Of a stretch of 12,238 nucleotides of DNA, positions 7,152 through 12,238 are shown one piece after another. Each line of letters starts with the position of its first letter. The first letter of the stretch is position 1. Both the position numbers and the translations under genes were made by a program. Below the pieces are notes generated by a model. It searched no databases. It was given only the letters and a program-made list of their open reading frames with translations, and was not told where the DNA came from. This stretch comes from VGJV01 sp964646415 (lineage in GTDB: Bacteria; Patescibacteriota; Minisyncoccia; UBA6257; 2-01-FULL-56-20), in assembly GCA_964646415.1 (NCBI GenBank), contig CAZYEL010000025.1:1-12238 (forward strand), read 5' to 3'.

Positions 7152-7423
7152 AAGGCGCTGGCGTTCTTCGGAACAACGGCGCAAAGGGACACTGACGTCC
7201 GCGTCAGAAACCATGCTCTTTGTCAACGAGAAAAAGGAGCTCGTCTACACGTTGGCACCCCATCTGGAGGTAGGGGTTCGATTCCCCTTTCGGTTGAGAA
7301 ACCAATTGGTACGCTCCGGGTGCTAGGGCTCGTACGACACACATAAAATATTTGGCCGCGAACAACGCGCACGGATGTTGTGGAAACACATCTGTTGCAA
7401 CAATGTTCGCGGCCTTTCATTTT
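7152..7423 (+). ncRNA. Candidate structured RNA of unknown class
   Basis: No credible ORF covers this stretch, but the + strand forms a chain of stable elements. They are: a stem GCGCTG/CGGCGC with a GC/AA internal loop capped by GTTC-TTCG-GAAC (7153-7182); AAAGGG/CTCTTT (7184-7221) enclosing CTGACG-TCCG-CGTCAG (7191-7206); GTCAACG/CGTTGGC (7222-7256); AGGGG-TTCGATT-CCCCT with a tRNA-type T loop (7272-7288); GGTT-GAGA-AACC with a GNRA loop (7292-7303); and GTACG/CGTAC (7310-7335). A large terminator hairpin with 11-bp arms (7354-7364/7404-7414) and a U-rich run ends it. The T-arm-like part does not belong to a complete tRNA. I do not recognise it as RNase P RNA, tmRNA, 6S, SRP RNA or a known riboswitch. 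The next gene has its own promoter after the terminator, so this appears to be an independent transcript. Confidence 0.5.
7354..7423 (+). terminator. Intrinsic terminator of the RNA candidate
   Basis: A perfect 11-bp stem, GGCCGCGAACA/TGTTCGCGGCC, encloses a 39-nt loop that contains a smaller hairpin (GATGT/ACATC, 7374-7392). It is followed by TTTCATTTT. The loop is unusually long for a terminator. Confidence 0.65.
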
Positions 7424-7430
7424 CCCTCGT

Positions 7431-7449
7431 CCTGAGCAAGGCCGAAGGG
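7431..7449. repeat. Diverged arm of the CCTGAGC..CGAAGGG repeat
   Basis: CCTGAGCAAGGCCGAAGGG resembles the right arm of the palindromic repeat at 4682-4700. It directly abuts the -35 box of the next promoter. Confidence 0.5.
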
Positions 7450-7477
7450 TTGACACCAACATCGCATACTTTATCCT
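7450..7477 (+). promoter_or_regulatory. Promoter of the small gene at 7511
   Basis: TTGACA (7450-7455), spacer 16, TATCCT (7472-7477), predicted start near 7484. The short 5' leader contains a GTTC/GAAC hairpin (7489-7503) and AAGG just before the ATG. Confidence 0.6.
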
Positions 7478-7510
7478 GAAGCCAGCCCGTTCGACAATTG
7501 AACAATAAGG

Positions 7511-7768
7511 ATGGGCGAGAAAACGAAAATTATGCAACTACCGATTCTACCAACACTTAATGGGGCACCAGTGACAGAAAACGAACTCCACGAGTTTGCC
7601 AGAAAACTCGGGGTGGCGGTGCGGGACTATCAGCGCGACATGGAACGTCTTCCCTTTTGCTCCGTCGAAGGCGCGAAGGTGGGACAATTTCTCGACGAAC
7701 TCGCGGAAAGAGCCAGGAGGTTGGAAAACGTCCAACTGGCTCTACCCCAACAGTTCGTATACCCATAA
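7511..7768 (+). CDS. Small hypothetical protein, 85 aa
   Basis: I do not recognise this protein. It is hydrophilic and probably helical: after a short basic start and a PILPTLNG turn come two amphipathic stretches, ENELHEFARKLGVAVRDY and GQFLDELAERARRLENVQ, with a single cysteine (CSVEG) between them. There is no signal peptide or membrane segment. A helical pair of this size would suit a small dimeric or partner-binding protein, but that is only inference. It is backed as a gene by a good promoter (7450-7477) and a terminator just after it (7808-7835). ATG at 7511 lies right after AATAAGG; the second ATG at 7532 (MQLPIL) is a possible alternative start. Confidence 0.6.
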   Translation: MGEKTKIMQLPILPTLNGAPVTENELHEFARKLGVAVRDYQRDMERLPFCSVEGAKVGQFLDELAERARRLENVQLALPQQFVYP

Positions 7769-7807
7769 GACGAGGGGCAGTAACGCCCCTCACAACCCAA
7801 CGACAAA

Positions 7808-7835
7808 AACTCGGCTCACCACCGAGCTTTTTGTT
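7808..7835. terminator. Bidirectional terminator between the small gene and pheT
   Basis: The stem CTCGG/CCGAG (7810-7814 and 7822-7826) is preceded by AAAA and followed by TTTTTGTTTT on the + strand, with the mirror arrangement on the minus strand, so it can stop both convergent transcripts. A further hairpin, GAGGGGC/GCCCCTC, precedes it at 7772-7791. Confidence 0.75.
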
Positions 7836-7842
7836 TTCTTCC

Positions 7843-7876
7843 CTCATTTACCCATTCGTACGAATGGGTAAATGAG
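7843..7876. repeat. Perfect 34-bp palindrome downstream of pheT
   Basis: The halves (from CTCATTTACCCATTCGT) are exactly self-complementary around a central CGTACG. It lies 6 nt past the pheT stop and ahead of the bidirectional terminator. It differs in sequence from the 32-bp palindrome at 7076. Confidence 0.75.
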
Positions 7877-7882
7877 AACTCC

Positions 7883-9832
7883 TCAACGAATCTCGGCGTT
7901 GAACCCTTTCTTGAGCGCCGCATAAATCTTGTCCATCGCCGCATTCGCTTCCGCGTCGGTTAGGGTTTTCTCGAACGACTGGAATACGATGCGGAACGCG
8001 AAGGATCGCTTCCCTCCTTTTTCAAATTCGTCGAATTTCCACGAGCGCACCGCAAGCTTCCCCGCTTCTTTGCGGATGGAATTCAAAATATCCTCGGGCT
8101 TCGTCCCCGCAAGCACAAAGAGCGCCACGTCACGCACGATAAAGGGATACGGCGAGAACGGCTGAAATAGCTTTGAGCTTTGTCCGCCCGAGGCGGATCC
8201 GCCTTTGGCGGAAGCTTTGAGCTTTAAGTCCCACTCTTTTGCATCGGGCAGCTTTTCCACAACCGCATCGAGATTACACTCAAACACTCCCGCCTTTGTT
8301 TCTCCTTTCAACTCCACGCCGAGGTGGGTAGAAAGTTTTTTTACGGTATCCGCAAGTATATCTTTCCCTTTCTTTTTTGCCCCCGCATATCCAATCGCAA
8401 GTGCGGCACATTCCCCCGCAGCCGGGAATACTTTCCCAATCTCAAACATCTTCACTTCGTCCGTACCGAAAAGCGGCACATTCCGCGCGTTCATCTCGAG
8501 TGCCACAACGAACGAATCGCGCAACTGGGACCTGGCGAATTTTTTGTCCTCCGCAAGCGGCTTCTCGATTGCCACCGCGCCCTTCTCCGAAAACGACGAC
8601 GTCATCACCTCCGAAAATCCCTCGCCCACCAAAAACTCGCGGATGTTCCATTCCCAATAAAACGATTTCGGAATGGAAAGTGGAACGCTTGATTGTGAAG
8701 GCAACGTTGCCGGAATTTTGTCGTACCCGATAAGCCGCCCCACCTCTTCCGCGATGTCTTCGGGGATTCGTAAATCCTGCCGCTCCGGCGGCACAAATGC
8801 TGACAAGCGCTGACTGCTCTCCTCTACCTTAATATCCAAACGACCGAGGATTTCGGTTATTTTTTCGGCAGAAACTTCAATCCCCAATTTTGCGGAGATA
8901 AACTCCGGAGAAAACGAAATAGCGCGCGGCGCCTCTGGTACAGGGTGCTCGTCCACCACTTCCCCAAACTTCGCGGCGGGACACGTTGCCGCAAGCAGTG
9001 CGGAAAACTCCTGTATCGCGATTGCCGCAAGCGTTGCCGACGGGTTGTTTTCAAACCGTTTCGAGGCATCGGTGCGCACATCAAACCGCTCGGACGTTTT
9101 ACGGAGCAGCGTCGGGTTAAAATGCGCCGCCTCGAGAATCAACCTTGTGGTTGCGGAATTCACTCCTGCGCGTTTTCCTCCTTTCACGCCCGCAATCCCA
9201 AGCGGATCTTCGTCATCAGCAATTACCAAAGTTTTTTCATCCAAAAACCCAGTGCGTCTCCCATCAGCCGGAATTCCTCCTGGAGCCATTTTCTCACTCT
9301 TTAAGAGCTCAATTTTTTCGCCCCTCCTCGCCCGCCGCACCACCACCGCGCCGCGCACAATACCCGCGTCAAACGCGTGGAGCGGCTGACCCATATCAAA
9401 CATCACATAATTTGCCGCATCCACCACGTTATTAATGGAACGCTGCCCGATTGCCGCGAGCCGGTCTTTGAGCCACTGTGGTGATTCCCCCACCTTGATA
9501 CCCTCCACGCGCCGCCCCATATATCGCTCGCAGTCATCTTTATCTTCAATCACAATCGAAAGCTCCTCAGTGTTTGCCACCACCGGCGCCGCATACTTTG
9601 GCAACACAATTTCTTTCCCCAGCACTGCAGCAACTTCCCGCGCCACGCCGCGGTGCGAAAGCGCATAGCAGGCGCGGTCAGGAAGAATCTTTAAGTCAAA
9701 GACAGTATCACTGCCAACTTTCTCCATCTCTTCCACTTCCGAAAAGTGGAATGTGAAAAGCTCCGCAAGCTCCTCTGGAGGCGGAAGTTTCTCTTCAAAA
9801 TATGACTGGAGCCAGTTATAGGAAATCAACAT
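7883..9832 (-). CDS. pheT: Phenylalanyl-tRNA synthetase beta subunit, compact form
   Basis: This 649-residue subunit pairs with PheS to charge tRNA-Phe with phenylalanine in the cytoplasm. It begins with the usual MLISYNWLQSYF, but goes directly from SEVEEMEKV (about 31-39) to DLKILPDRACYALSHRGVAREVA (47-69), so the EMAP/OB-fold tRNA-binding domain that makes the E. coli subunit about 795 residues is absent. The B3/4 editing region (about 105-285), B5 (about 300-370), the catalytic-like core (about 385-535) and the C-terminal anticodon-binding FDX-ACB domain (about 557-649) follow. Residues 178-196 and 540-554 look like repeat-derived insertions. The ATG at 9832 gives the standard N-terminus; no Shine-Dalgarno is evident. 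Unlike many genomes it does not directly follow pheS, being separated by a NYN gene and a terminator-like hairpin. Confidence 0.95.
   Translation of the reverse strand: MLISYNWLQSYFEEKLPPPEELAELFTFHFSEVEEMEKVGSDTVFDLKILPDRACYALSHRGVAREVAAVLGKEIVLPKYAAPVVANTEELSIVIEDKDDCERYMGRRVEGIKVGESPQWLKDRLAAIGQRSINNVVDAANYVMFDMGQPLHAFDAGIVRGAVVVRRARRGEKIELLKSEKMAPGGIPADGRRTGFLDEKTLVIADDEDPLGIAGVKGGKRAGVNSATTRLILEAAHFNPTLLRKTSERFDVRTDASKRFENNPSATLAAIAIQEFSALLAATCPAAKFGEVVDEHPVPEAPRAISFSPEFISAKLGIEVSAEKITEILGRLDIKVEESSQRLSAFVPPERQDLRIPEDIAEEVGRLIGYDKIPATLPSQSSVPLSIPKSFYWEWNIREFLVGEGFSEVMTSSFSEKGAVAIEKPLAEDKKFARSQLRDSFVVALEMNARNVPLFGTDEVKMFEIGKVFPAAGECAALAIGYAGAKKKGKDILADTVKKLSTHLGVELKGETKAGVFECNLDAVVEKLPDAKEWDLKLKASAKGGSASGGQSSKLFQPFSPYPFIVRDVALFVLAGTKPEDILNSIRKEAGKLAVRSWKFDEFEKGGKRSFAFRIVFQSFEKTLTDAEANAAMDKIYAALKKGFNAEIR
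8169..8225. repeat. Palindromic insertion with 13-bp direct repeats inside pheT
   Basis: Two identical copies of AGCTTTGAGCTTT (8169-8181 and 8213-8225) flank a core made of two inverted GGCGGA/TCCGCC pairs. The core encodes SAKGGSASGGQSS just before the FDX-ACB domain. The flanks look like a target duplication, although they also have internal repetition. Confidence 0.65.
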
Positions 9833-9839
9833 AGGGTGT

Positions 9840-9867
9840 TTGACATTGTTCTCGTGCTTGCTACCAT
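9840..9867 (+). promoter_or_regulatory. Promoter facing the 3' end of the first NYN gene
   Basis: A perfect -35 TTGACA (9840-9845), spacer 16, and an extended -10 TGC-TACCAT (9859-9867). It starts just upstream of the pheT ATG on the opposite strand. The only thing it can transcribe before the next terminator is a short RNA. Confidence 0.55.
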
Positions 9868-9874
9868 ACTAGCG

Positions 9875-9934
9875 TATCCCGAACGGAAAAGACCACCCCT
9901 TAAGGTTTCGTCCTTATGGGGCCTTTTCTTTTTT
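9875..9934 (+). ncRNA. Short hairpin RNA unit opposite the first NYN gene
   Basis: The predicted transcript is about 60 nt. It is a short leader, then stem CCCCTTAAGG/CCTTATGGGG (9896-9905/9912-9921, one mismatch) with loop TTTCGT, then CCTTTTCTTTTTT. The right arm overlaps the NYN stop codon (9914-9916) and the U-run lies in its last codons, so the RNA is antisense to the end of that gene. The minus-strand form of the hairpin also carries a U-run (9891-9886) and may end the pheS-NYN transcript. Resembles the unit at 11833-11889. Confidence 0.5.
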
Positions 9935-10420
9935 ATATGCCAGTTTATCTTGGAGATCGTTCAAAAAACGAAGGTACGGCCGGAAAATCTTGAATTTCAG
10001 CAGGGCCGAAAACTTGAACCGATTCGGTATGAGAACCGCTTCCAACTTCTTCTTTTCAAACAAGTAATTCACTAGGCAGTGGAAGTCGCCATCGCCCGTC
10101 ACAATCACGGCTTTTTCATACTTCGAGTACTCAATCATCGCCTGTAGTACCAGCTCGGCATCACAATTCCCTTTCACTTCGCCCGTCTTATACTCCAAAA
10201 CAGGCTTAAAGATGCACGTATAACCAACCCGCTCTAAAAAATCGTATAGCTTTTTATTCTCTTCGATATATCCGATAAAGAGAAAAGCTTTTGATACTCC
10301 GTATTTTTCCTCAAGATACACTCTGAACCGCTTGAAATCTAAAATCCATCCTTGATTACGGATGTTGAGATTCAAATTCTGGCTGTCTATGAACGCATAG
10401 TTGTTACGCGTGGGTTTCAT
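9914..10420 (-). CDS. NYN (PIN-like) domain ribonuclease, LabA/DUF88 type
   Basis: The protein has 168 residues covering a full NYN domain: the N-terminal strand with FIDSQNL (D12), the middle KGNCDAELVLQAM motif (D87), and TGDGDF (D110, D112). These are the four acidic metal-binding positions of this nuclease fold, so it should be an active metal-dependent RNase. Basic residues are rich at 134-168. Its RNA target is unknown. Its ATG starts 2 nt after the pheS stop (TGACAATG), so translation is probably coupled to pheS. It separates pheS from pheT. A second member of the family lies at 11883-12238; the two share GNCDxxLxxQA and xDGD but are otherwise diverged. The last codons (KKEKAP) are encoded by the hairpin unit described separately. 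Confidence 0.85.
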   Translation of the reverse strand: MKPTRNNYAFIDSQNLNLNIRNQGWILDFKRFRVYLEEKYGVSKAFLFIGYIEENKKLYDFLERVGYTCIFKPVLEYKTGEVKGNCDAELVLQAMIEYSKYEKAVIVTGDGDFHCLVNYLFEKKKLEAVLIPNRFKFSALLKFKIFRPYLRFLNDLQDKLAYKKEKAP

Positions 10421-10422
10421 TG

Positions 10423-11133
10423 TCAGAACTGGCTCACCACGCGCAAGTCGCCGTTGTAAAAGTAGCGCACGTCCGTCACGCCGGTTTTGAGCATCGTGAC
10501 GCGGTCAATGCCGCCGCCGAAGGCGAATCCCGTGTAACCCTCCGGCACACCAGCCGCGCGAAGCACGTTCGGATGCACCAATCCCCCGCCCAGCATCTCA
10601 AGCCACTTCCCGCCGTATTGCATGTCCGCCTCAATTGAGGGCTCGGTGAACGGGAAAAAGCTCGGGCGAAACCGCATGTTCACTTCGGGACCAAAATAGC
10701 GTTTGAAAAAATGCTCGAGTACGCCCTTCAAATGCGCCATCGAAACCACCTTGTCCACATACAGCCCCTCGAACTGGAAGAATTGCGCTTCGTGCGTCGC
10801 GTCCGTCGCCTCGTTCCGGAATACCTTCCCCGGCACCACGATGCGGTACGGCGGCATGATTCCCGCTTTAAGTTTTTCCTCCATGTAGCGAATTTGCACC
10901 GGAGAAGTGTGCGTCCGCAAAAGCTGCCGCTCGCCGCTCGCATTCTCCCCCTTTGCCCAAAAGGTCTGCTGCATATCCCGCGAAGGATGGTCCTTCGGGA
11001 AATTCAACGCATCGAAATTATAGTGCTCGGTCTCGAGTTCCGGACCGATAGCGACCTCAAACCCGATTTCCGCAAAAATAGTGCGGATATCCAAAATCGC
11101 GCGGGAGATGGGGTGGAGATGGCCTTCGGGCAT
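10423..11133 (-). CDS. pheS: Phenylalanyl-tRNA synthetase alpha subunit, short form
   Basis: This 236-residue catalytic subunit activates phenylalanine and transfers it to tRNA-Phe as a PheS2PheT2 enzyme. Class II motifs are clear: motif 1 helix with the EIGFEVAIGPELE region (from about residue 21), motif 2 GKVFRNEATDATHEAQFFQFEG, and motif 3 GGGIDRVTML near the C-terminus. The usual N-terminal coiled-coil arm of about 85 residues is missing; the chain begins at MPEGHLHPI, which in longer homologs directly precedes the catalytic domain. The ATG at 11133 is chosen over 11169 because a promoter (11141-11169) puts the transcript start at about 11133; the upstream part would not be transcribed. 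An AGGGGGA run touches the ATG. The NYN gene follows after 2 nt. Confidence 0.93.
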   Translation of the reverse strand: MPEGHLHPISRAILDIRTIFAEIGFEVAIGPELETEHYNFDALNFPKDHPSRDMQQTFWAKGENASGERQLLRTHTSPVQIRYMEEKLKAGIMPPYRIVVPGKVFRNEATDATHEAQFFQFEGLYVDKVVSMAHLKGVLEHFFKRYFGPEVNMRFRPSFFPFTEPSIEADMQYGGKWLEMLGGGLVHPNVLRAAGVPEGYTGFAFGGGIDRVTMLKTGVTDVRYFYNGDLRVVSQF

Positions 11134-11140
11134 TCCCCCT

Positions 11141-11169
11141 ATCCTAGTGCCGTTGCAACCTAAAATCAA
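11141..11169 (-). promoter_or_regulatory. pheS promoter, leaderless or nearly so
   Basis: -35 TTGATT (11169-11164), spacer 17, -10 TAGGAT (11146-11141). Start of transcription is expected at 11133-11135, on or next to the pheS ATG, the same geometry as for the BT1 transporter gene. Confidence 0.6.
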
Positions 11170-11305
11170 ACCGGTTGTTGTACAAATACAATCTCACATC
11201 CAGCCGTTGCGAGCGTACTCCAAAGGACAGAATAAGATTGTAACGGTACTAGCGCTGTATACAAAGGGATGCAATAAATATTGCAAGATGCCCTATAAAA
11301 ATAGT

Positions 11306-11338
11306 TCGGGGGGCAGGTCGCAAGGACCTACCCCCCAC
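11306..11338 (-). terminator. Strong intrinsic terminator
   Basis: On the minus strand a 12-bp stem GGGGGGTAGGTC/GACCTGCCCCCC (one G-U pair, loop CTTGC, 11338-11310) is followed by GAAC and TATTTTTAT. It ends a minus-strand transcript from the 11350-11600 region. Between it and pheS lies a 7-bp inverted repeat TGCAATA/TATTGCA (11270-11285); nothing else is seen there. Confidence 0.75.
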
Positions 11339-11352
11339 TTTCGGCTTATCGT

Positions 11353-11496
11353 TTAGGTGCCGTCGGTGTGAGTCGCGTCGGATTGTTTCGCTTCGGTGTG
11401 AGTCGCGTCGGATTGTTTCGCTCGGGTCGTCGTGGTGGCCGTCGCGCCGTTAGTCGTCTTCGCCACCGCAGTGGCCCGAGGATGCGTTGTACGCAT
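11353..11496 (-). CDS. Doubtful small Thr/Ala-rich ORF, 47 aa
   Basis: An ATG at 11496 follows AAAGGA by 7 nt, the best Shine-Dalgarno in the window, and the frame closes just before a strong terminator. The product begins MRTTHPRATAVAK, continues through a Thr/Ala run, and ends with two copies of the ten-residue AKQSDATHTE/D, made by a 30-bp tandem repeat. It has no known domain and may be disordered. A longer, very basic frame (11346-11594) overlaps it but uses many CGA codons. Either may be non-coding; the transcript could instead be an RNA. Confidence 0.35.
   Translation of the reverse strand: MRTTHPRATAVAKTTNGATATTTTRAKQSDATHTEAKQSDATHTDGT
11363..11422. repeat. Two 30-bp tandem repeats
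   Basis: Two identical head-to-tail copies (11363-11392, 11393-11422), each beginning TCGGTGTGAGTCGCG. The 30-bp length keeps every reading frame open, and the exact identity points to a recent duplication. Confidence 0.85.
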
Positions 11497-11646
11497 AGGT
11501 TTTTTCCTTTCGTTTTGGTTTCTGCGGCTTCATCGCCCCTATCGCCTTTGCAATCAGCCGCATTCGCGAAAGCACTTAGCAAATGCCCTCGCACATGCAG
11601 CCGATATTTTTTAAAGTACCCGTAATTACAACAACTCTTTCATTGT

Positions 11647-11662
11647 CCTCTTCATGAAGAGG
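11647..11662. repeat. Perfect 16-bp palindrome
   Basis: CCTCTTCATGAAGAGG lies in the non-coding stretch, 13 bp before the first DnaA box. It could be a protein-binding site. Confidence 0.6.
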
Positions 11663-11675
11663 GAGGTCAAGGGGT

Positions 11676-11780
11676 TTATCCACATCCCGTAAAAGCCCTG
11701 CCAAGGCGGAAGTTCGCCTACAGACCGTTGTGCGAGAAATAGCTGCTGTGGATAAGACCGAATTATCTATATTTTACGGG
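11676..11780. other. Paired DnaA boxes; possible replication origin or DnaA-regulated site
   Basis: Two perfect DnaA boxes, TTATCCACA (11676-11684) and its complement TGTGGATAA (11747-11755), face each other across 62 bp. Each is followed on its right by one arm of a second inverted repeat, CCCGTAAAA (11686-11694) and TTTTACGGG (11772-11780). AT-rich stretches lie at about 11600-11635 and 11760-11776. The surrounding 250 bp contain no gene. dnaA and dnaN are not in this window. The boxes can also pair as RNA (GGT-TTATCCACA with TGTGGATAA-GACC), so a structured RNA is a second reading. Confidence 0.5.
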
Positions 11781-11797
11781 GCTTACTTAGCTACTTG

Positions 11798-11826
11798 TTG
11801 TGTTTCCCCAAGTCGAGGTGTAATAT
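11798..11826 (+). promoter_or_regulatory. Promoter facing the 3' end of the second NYN gene
   Basis: -35 TTGTGT (11798-11803), spacer 17, -10 TAATAT (11821-11826), predicted start near 11833. Same position relative to the NYN gene as the promoter at 9840-9867. Confidence 0.5.
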
Positions 11827-11832
11827 ACGGGT

Positions 11833-11889
11833 ATTCACCACGAAAGAGACCCTTATGCGGTTCGTCCGCATCGGGGGCTTTTTCATTTT
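11833..11889 (+). ncRNA. Short hairpin RNA unit opposite the second NYN gene
   Basis: The predicted transcript is about 55 nt: a leader with CGAAAGAGACCC, stem ATGCGG/CCGCAT extended by CCC/GGG, loop TTCGT, then GGGGGCTTTTTCATTTT. The U-run overlaps the NYN stop codon (11883-11885). Shared pieces with the first unit (GAAA-GACC, TTCGTCC, GGGGnCTTTT) suggest one element type. Confidence 0.5.
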
Positions 11890-12238
11890 AGGGGAGTAGT
11901 TGTGGGCTCTTTCAGTTCCAAAATGGAGCGCTGGTCATTGATGTAGGCAATGGGCGCCCCCGTCCTTTTTAAGAGAAGCGAACACTTTTCCACCGTGGTT
12001 GGCGAAAGTATTATTGCAAGTCGTCCTCGGCCGTGCAGTAACTTCACCAGCGGTGCGTAATCTCCATCGCTCGCCACAAGAACGGCATTCGCAAGGTCAC
12101 CTTCGTAAAAATCAACACTTGCCTGCATGAGTAAGTCGGAATCGCAGTTGCCCTTAGGCGTGCCACCTTTCTGATAAATTACATCCTTGAAGGCAAGTTT
12201 AAATCCGCAATCCTGAAAATATTTATAAAGGTTTTTAT
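11883..12238 (-). CDS. NYN domain ribonuclease, second paralog, 5' end cut by the window
   Basis: The frame is open from the window edge to a TGA at 11883, giving the last 117 residues. It contains KGGTPKGNCDSDLLMQASVD with the central aspartate, and ASDGDYAPLV with the paired aspartates; the N-terminal aspartate strand lies outside. It aligns with the NYN gene at 9914-10420 through GNCDxxLxxQAxxxY and DGDxxxLVxxL. The internal ATG at 12128 is not the start, because conserved sequence continues upstream of it. A PTTTP tail replaces the basic tail of the other copy. An active metal-dependent RNase is expected; the target is unknown. Confidence 0.8.
   Translation of the reverse strand, partial: KNLYKYFQDCGFKLAFKDVIYQKGGTPKGNCDSDLLMQASVDFYEGDLANAVLVASDGDYAPLVKLLHGRGRLAIILSPTTVEKCSLLLKRTGAPIAYINDQRSILELKEPTTTPLK

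Noticed and set aside
7222..7300. A tRNA on the + strand around the T arm at 7272-7288
   Set aside because: No position gives a 5-bp anticodon stem with a U33 loop, and the acceptor candidate pairs at only 4-5 positions; the downstream strand forms its own GNRA hairpin. A permuted tRNA was tried and its D loop would be about 19 nt.
11346..11594. An 82-residue basic protein on the minus strand
   Set aside because: It overlaps the 47-residue frame that has the better ribosome-binding site, and its Arg content comes mostly from CGA codons, unlike neighbouring genes.

Overview
The window looks like a chromosome segment of a Patescibacteria/CPR bacterium, most like Parcubacteria. The supporting signs are: a 23S rRNA gene with no 16S next to it and with several insertions; phenylalanyl-tRNA synthetase subunits without their usual accessory domains; two NYN-family ribonuclease paralogs; promoters that place the transcription start at or next to the ATG; and many short palindromic repeats, some inside coding sequence. 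The phylum is inferred from these features and was not tested by a search.

Layout. Positions 1-2382 hold the 5' two thirds of a 23S rRNA gene on the minus strand, running off the left edge. A complete tRNA-Phe(GAA) lies inside it, in the region of helix 63, enclosed by a 23-bp helix. A second, AT-rich insertion starts near 140 and continues out of the window. The rRNA has a strong promoter at 2658-2685 and a leader with a terminator that a competing pairing could disrupt. The same intergenic region drives, divergently, an apparently leaderless folate/biopterin (BT1) family transporter (2763-4019, +). Facing it on the minus strand are a GIY-YIG domain joined in frame to a glutaredoxin domain, tRNA-Pro(CGG) with a 21-bp partial copy of its 3' end 140 bp away, a two-TM coiled-coil protein and a CCA-adding enzyme.

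From 7054 to 7510 no protein gene is seen. The + strand there carries a run of stable hairpins ending in an intrinsic terminator, which is a candidate structured RNA. A small unknown gene with its own promoter and terminator follows (7511-7768). The minus strand from 11133 to 7883 carries pheS, a NYN ribonuclease gene 2 nt downstream, and pheT.

The right end (11134-11882) is mainly non-coding. It has a short doubtful ORF with two 30-bp tandem repeats, a strong terminator, and two perfect DnaA boxes in opposite orientation. A second NYN gene is cut by the window end. Both NYN genes face a similar + strand promoter/short hairpin/terminator unit at their 3' ends.

Functionally the window is centred on translation: rRNA, tRNA-Phe and tRNA-Pro, CCA addition and tRNA-Phe charging. 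The most unusual feature is the tRNA gene nested inside the 23S rRNA gene.
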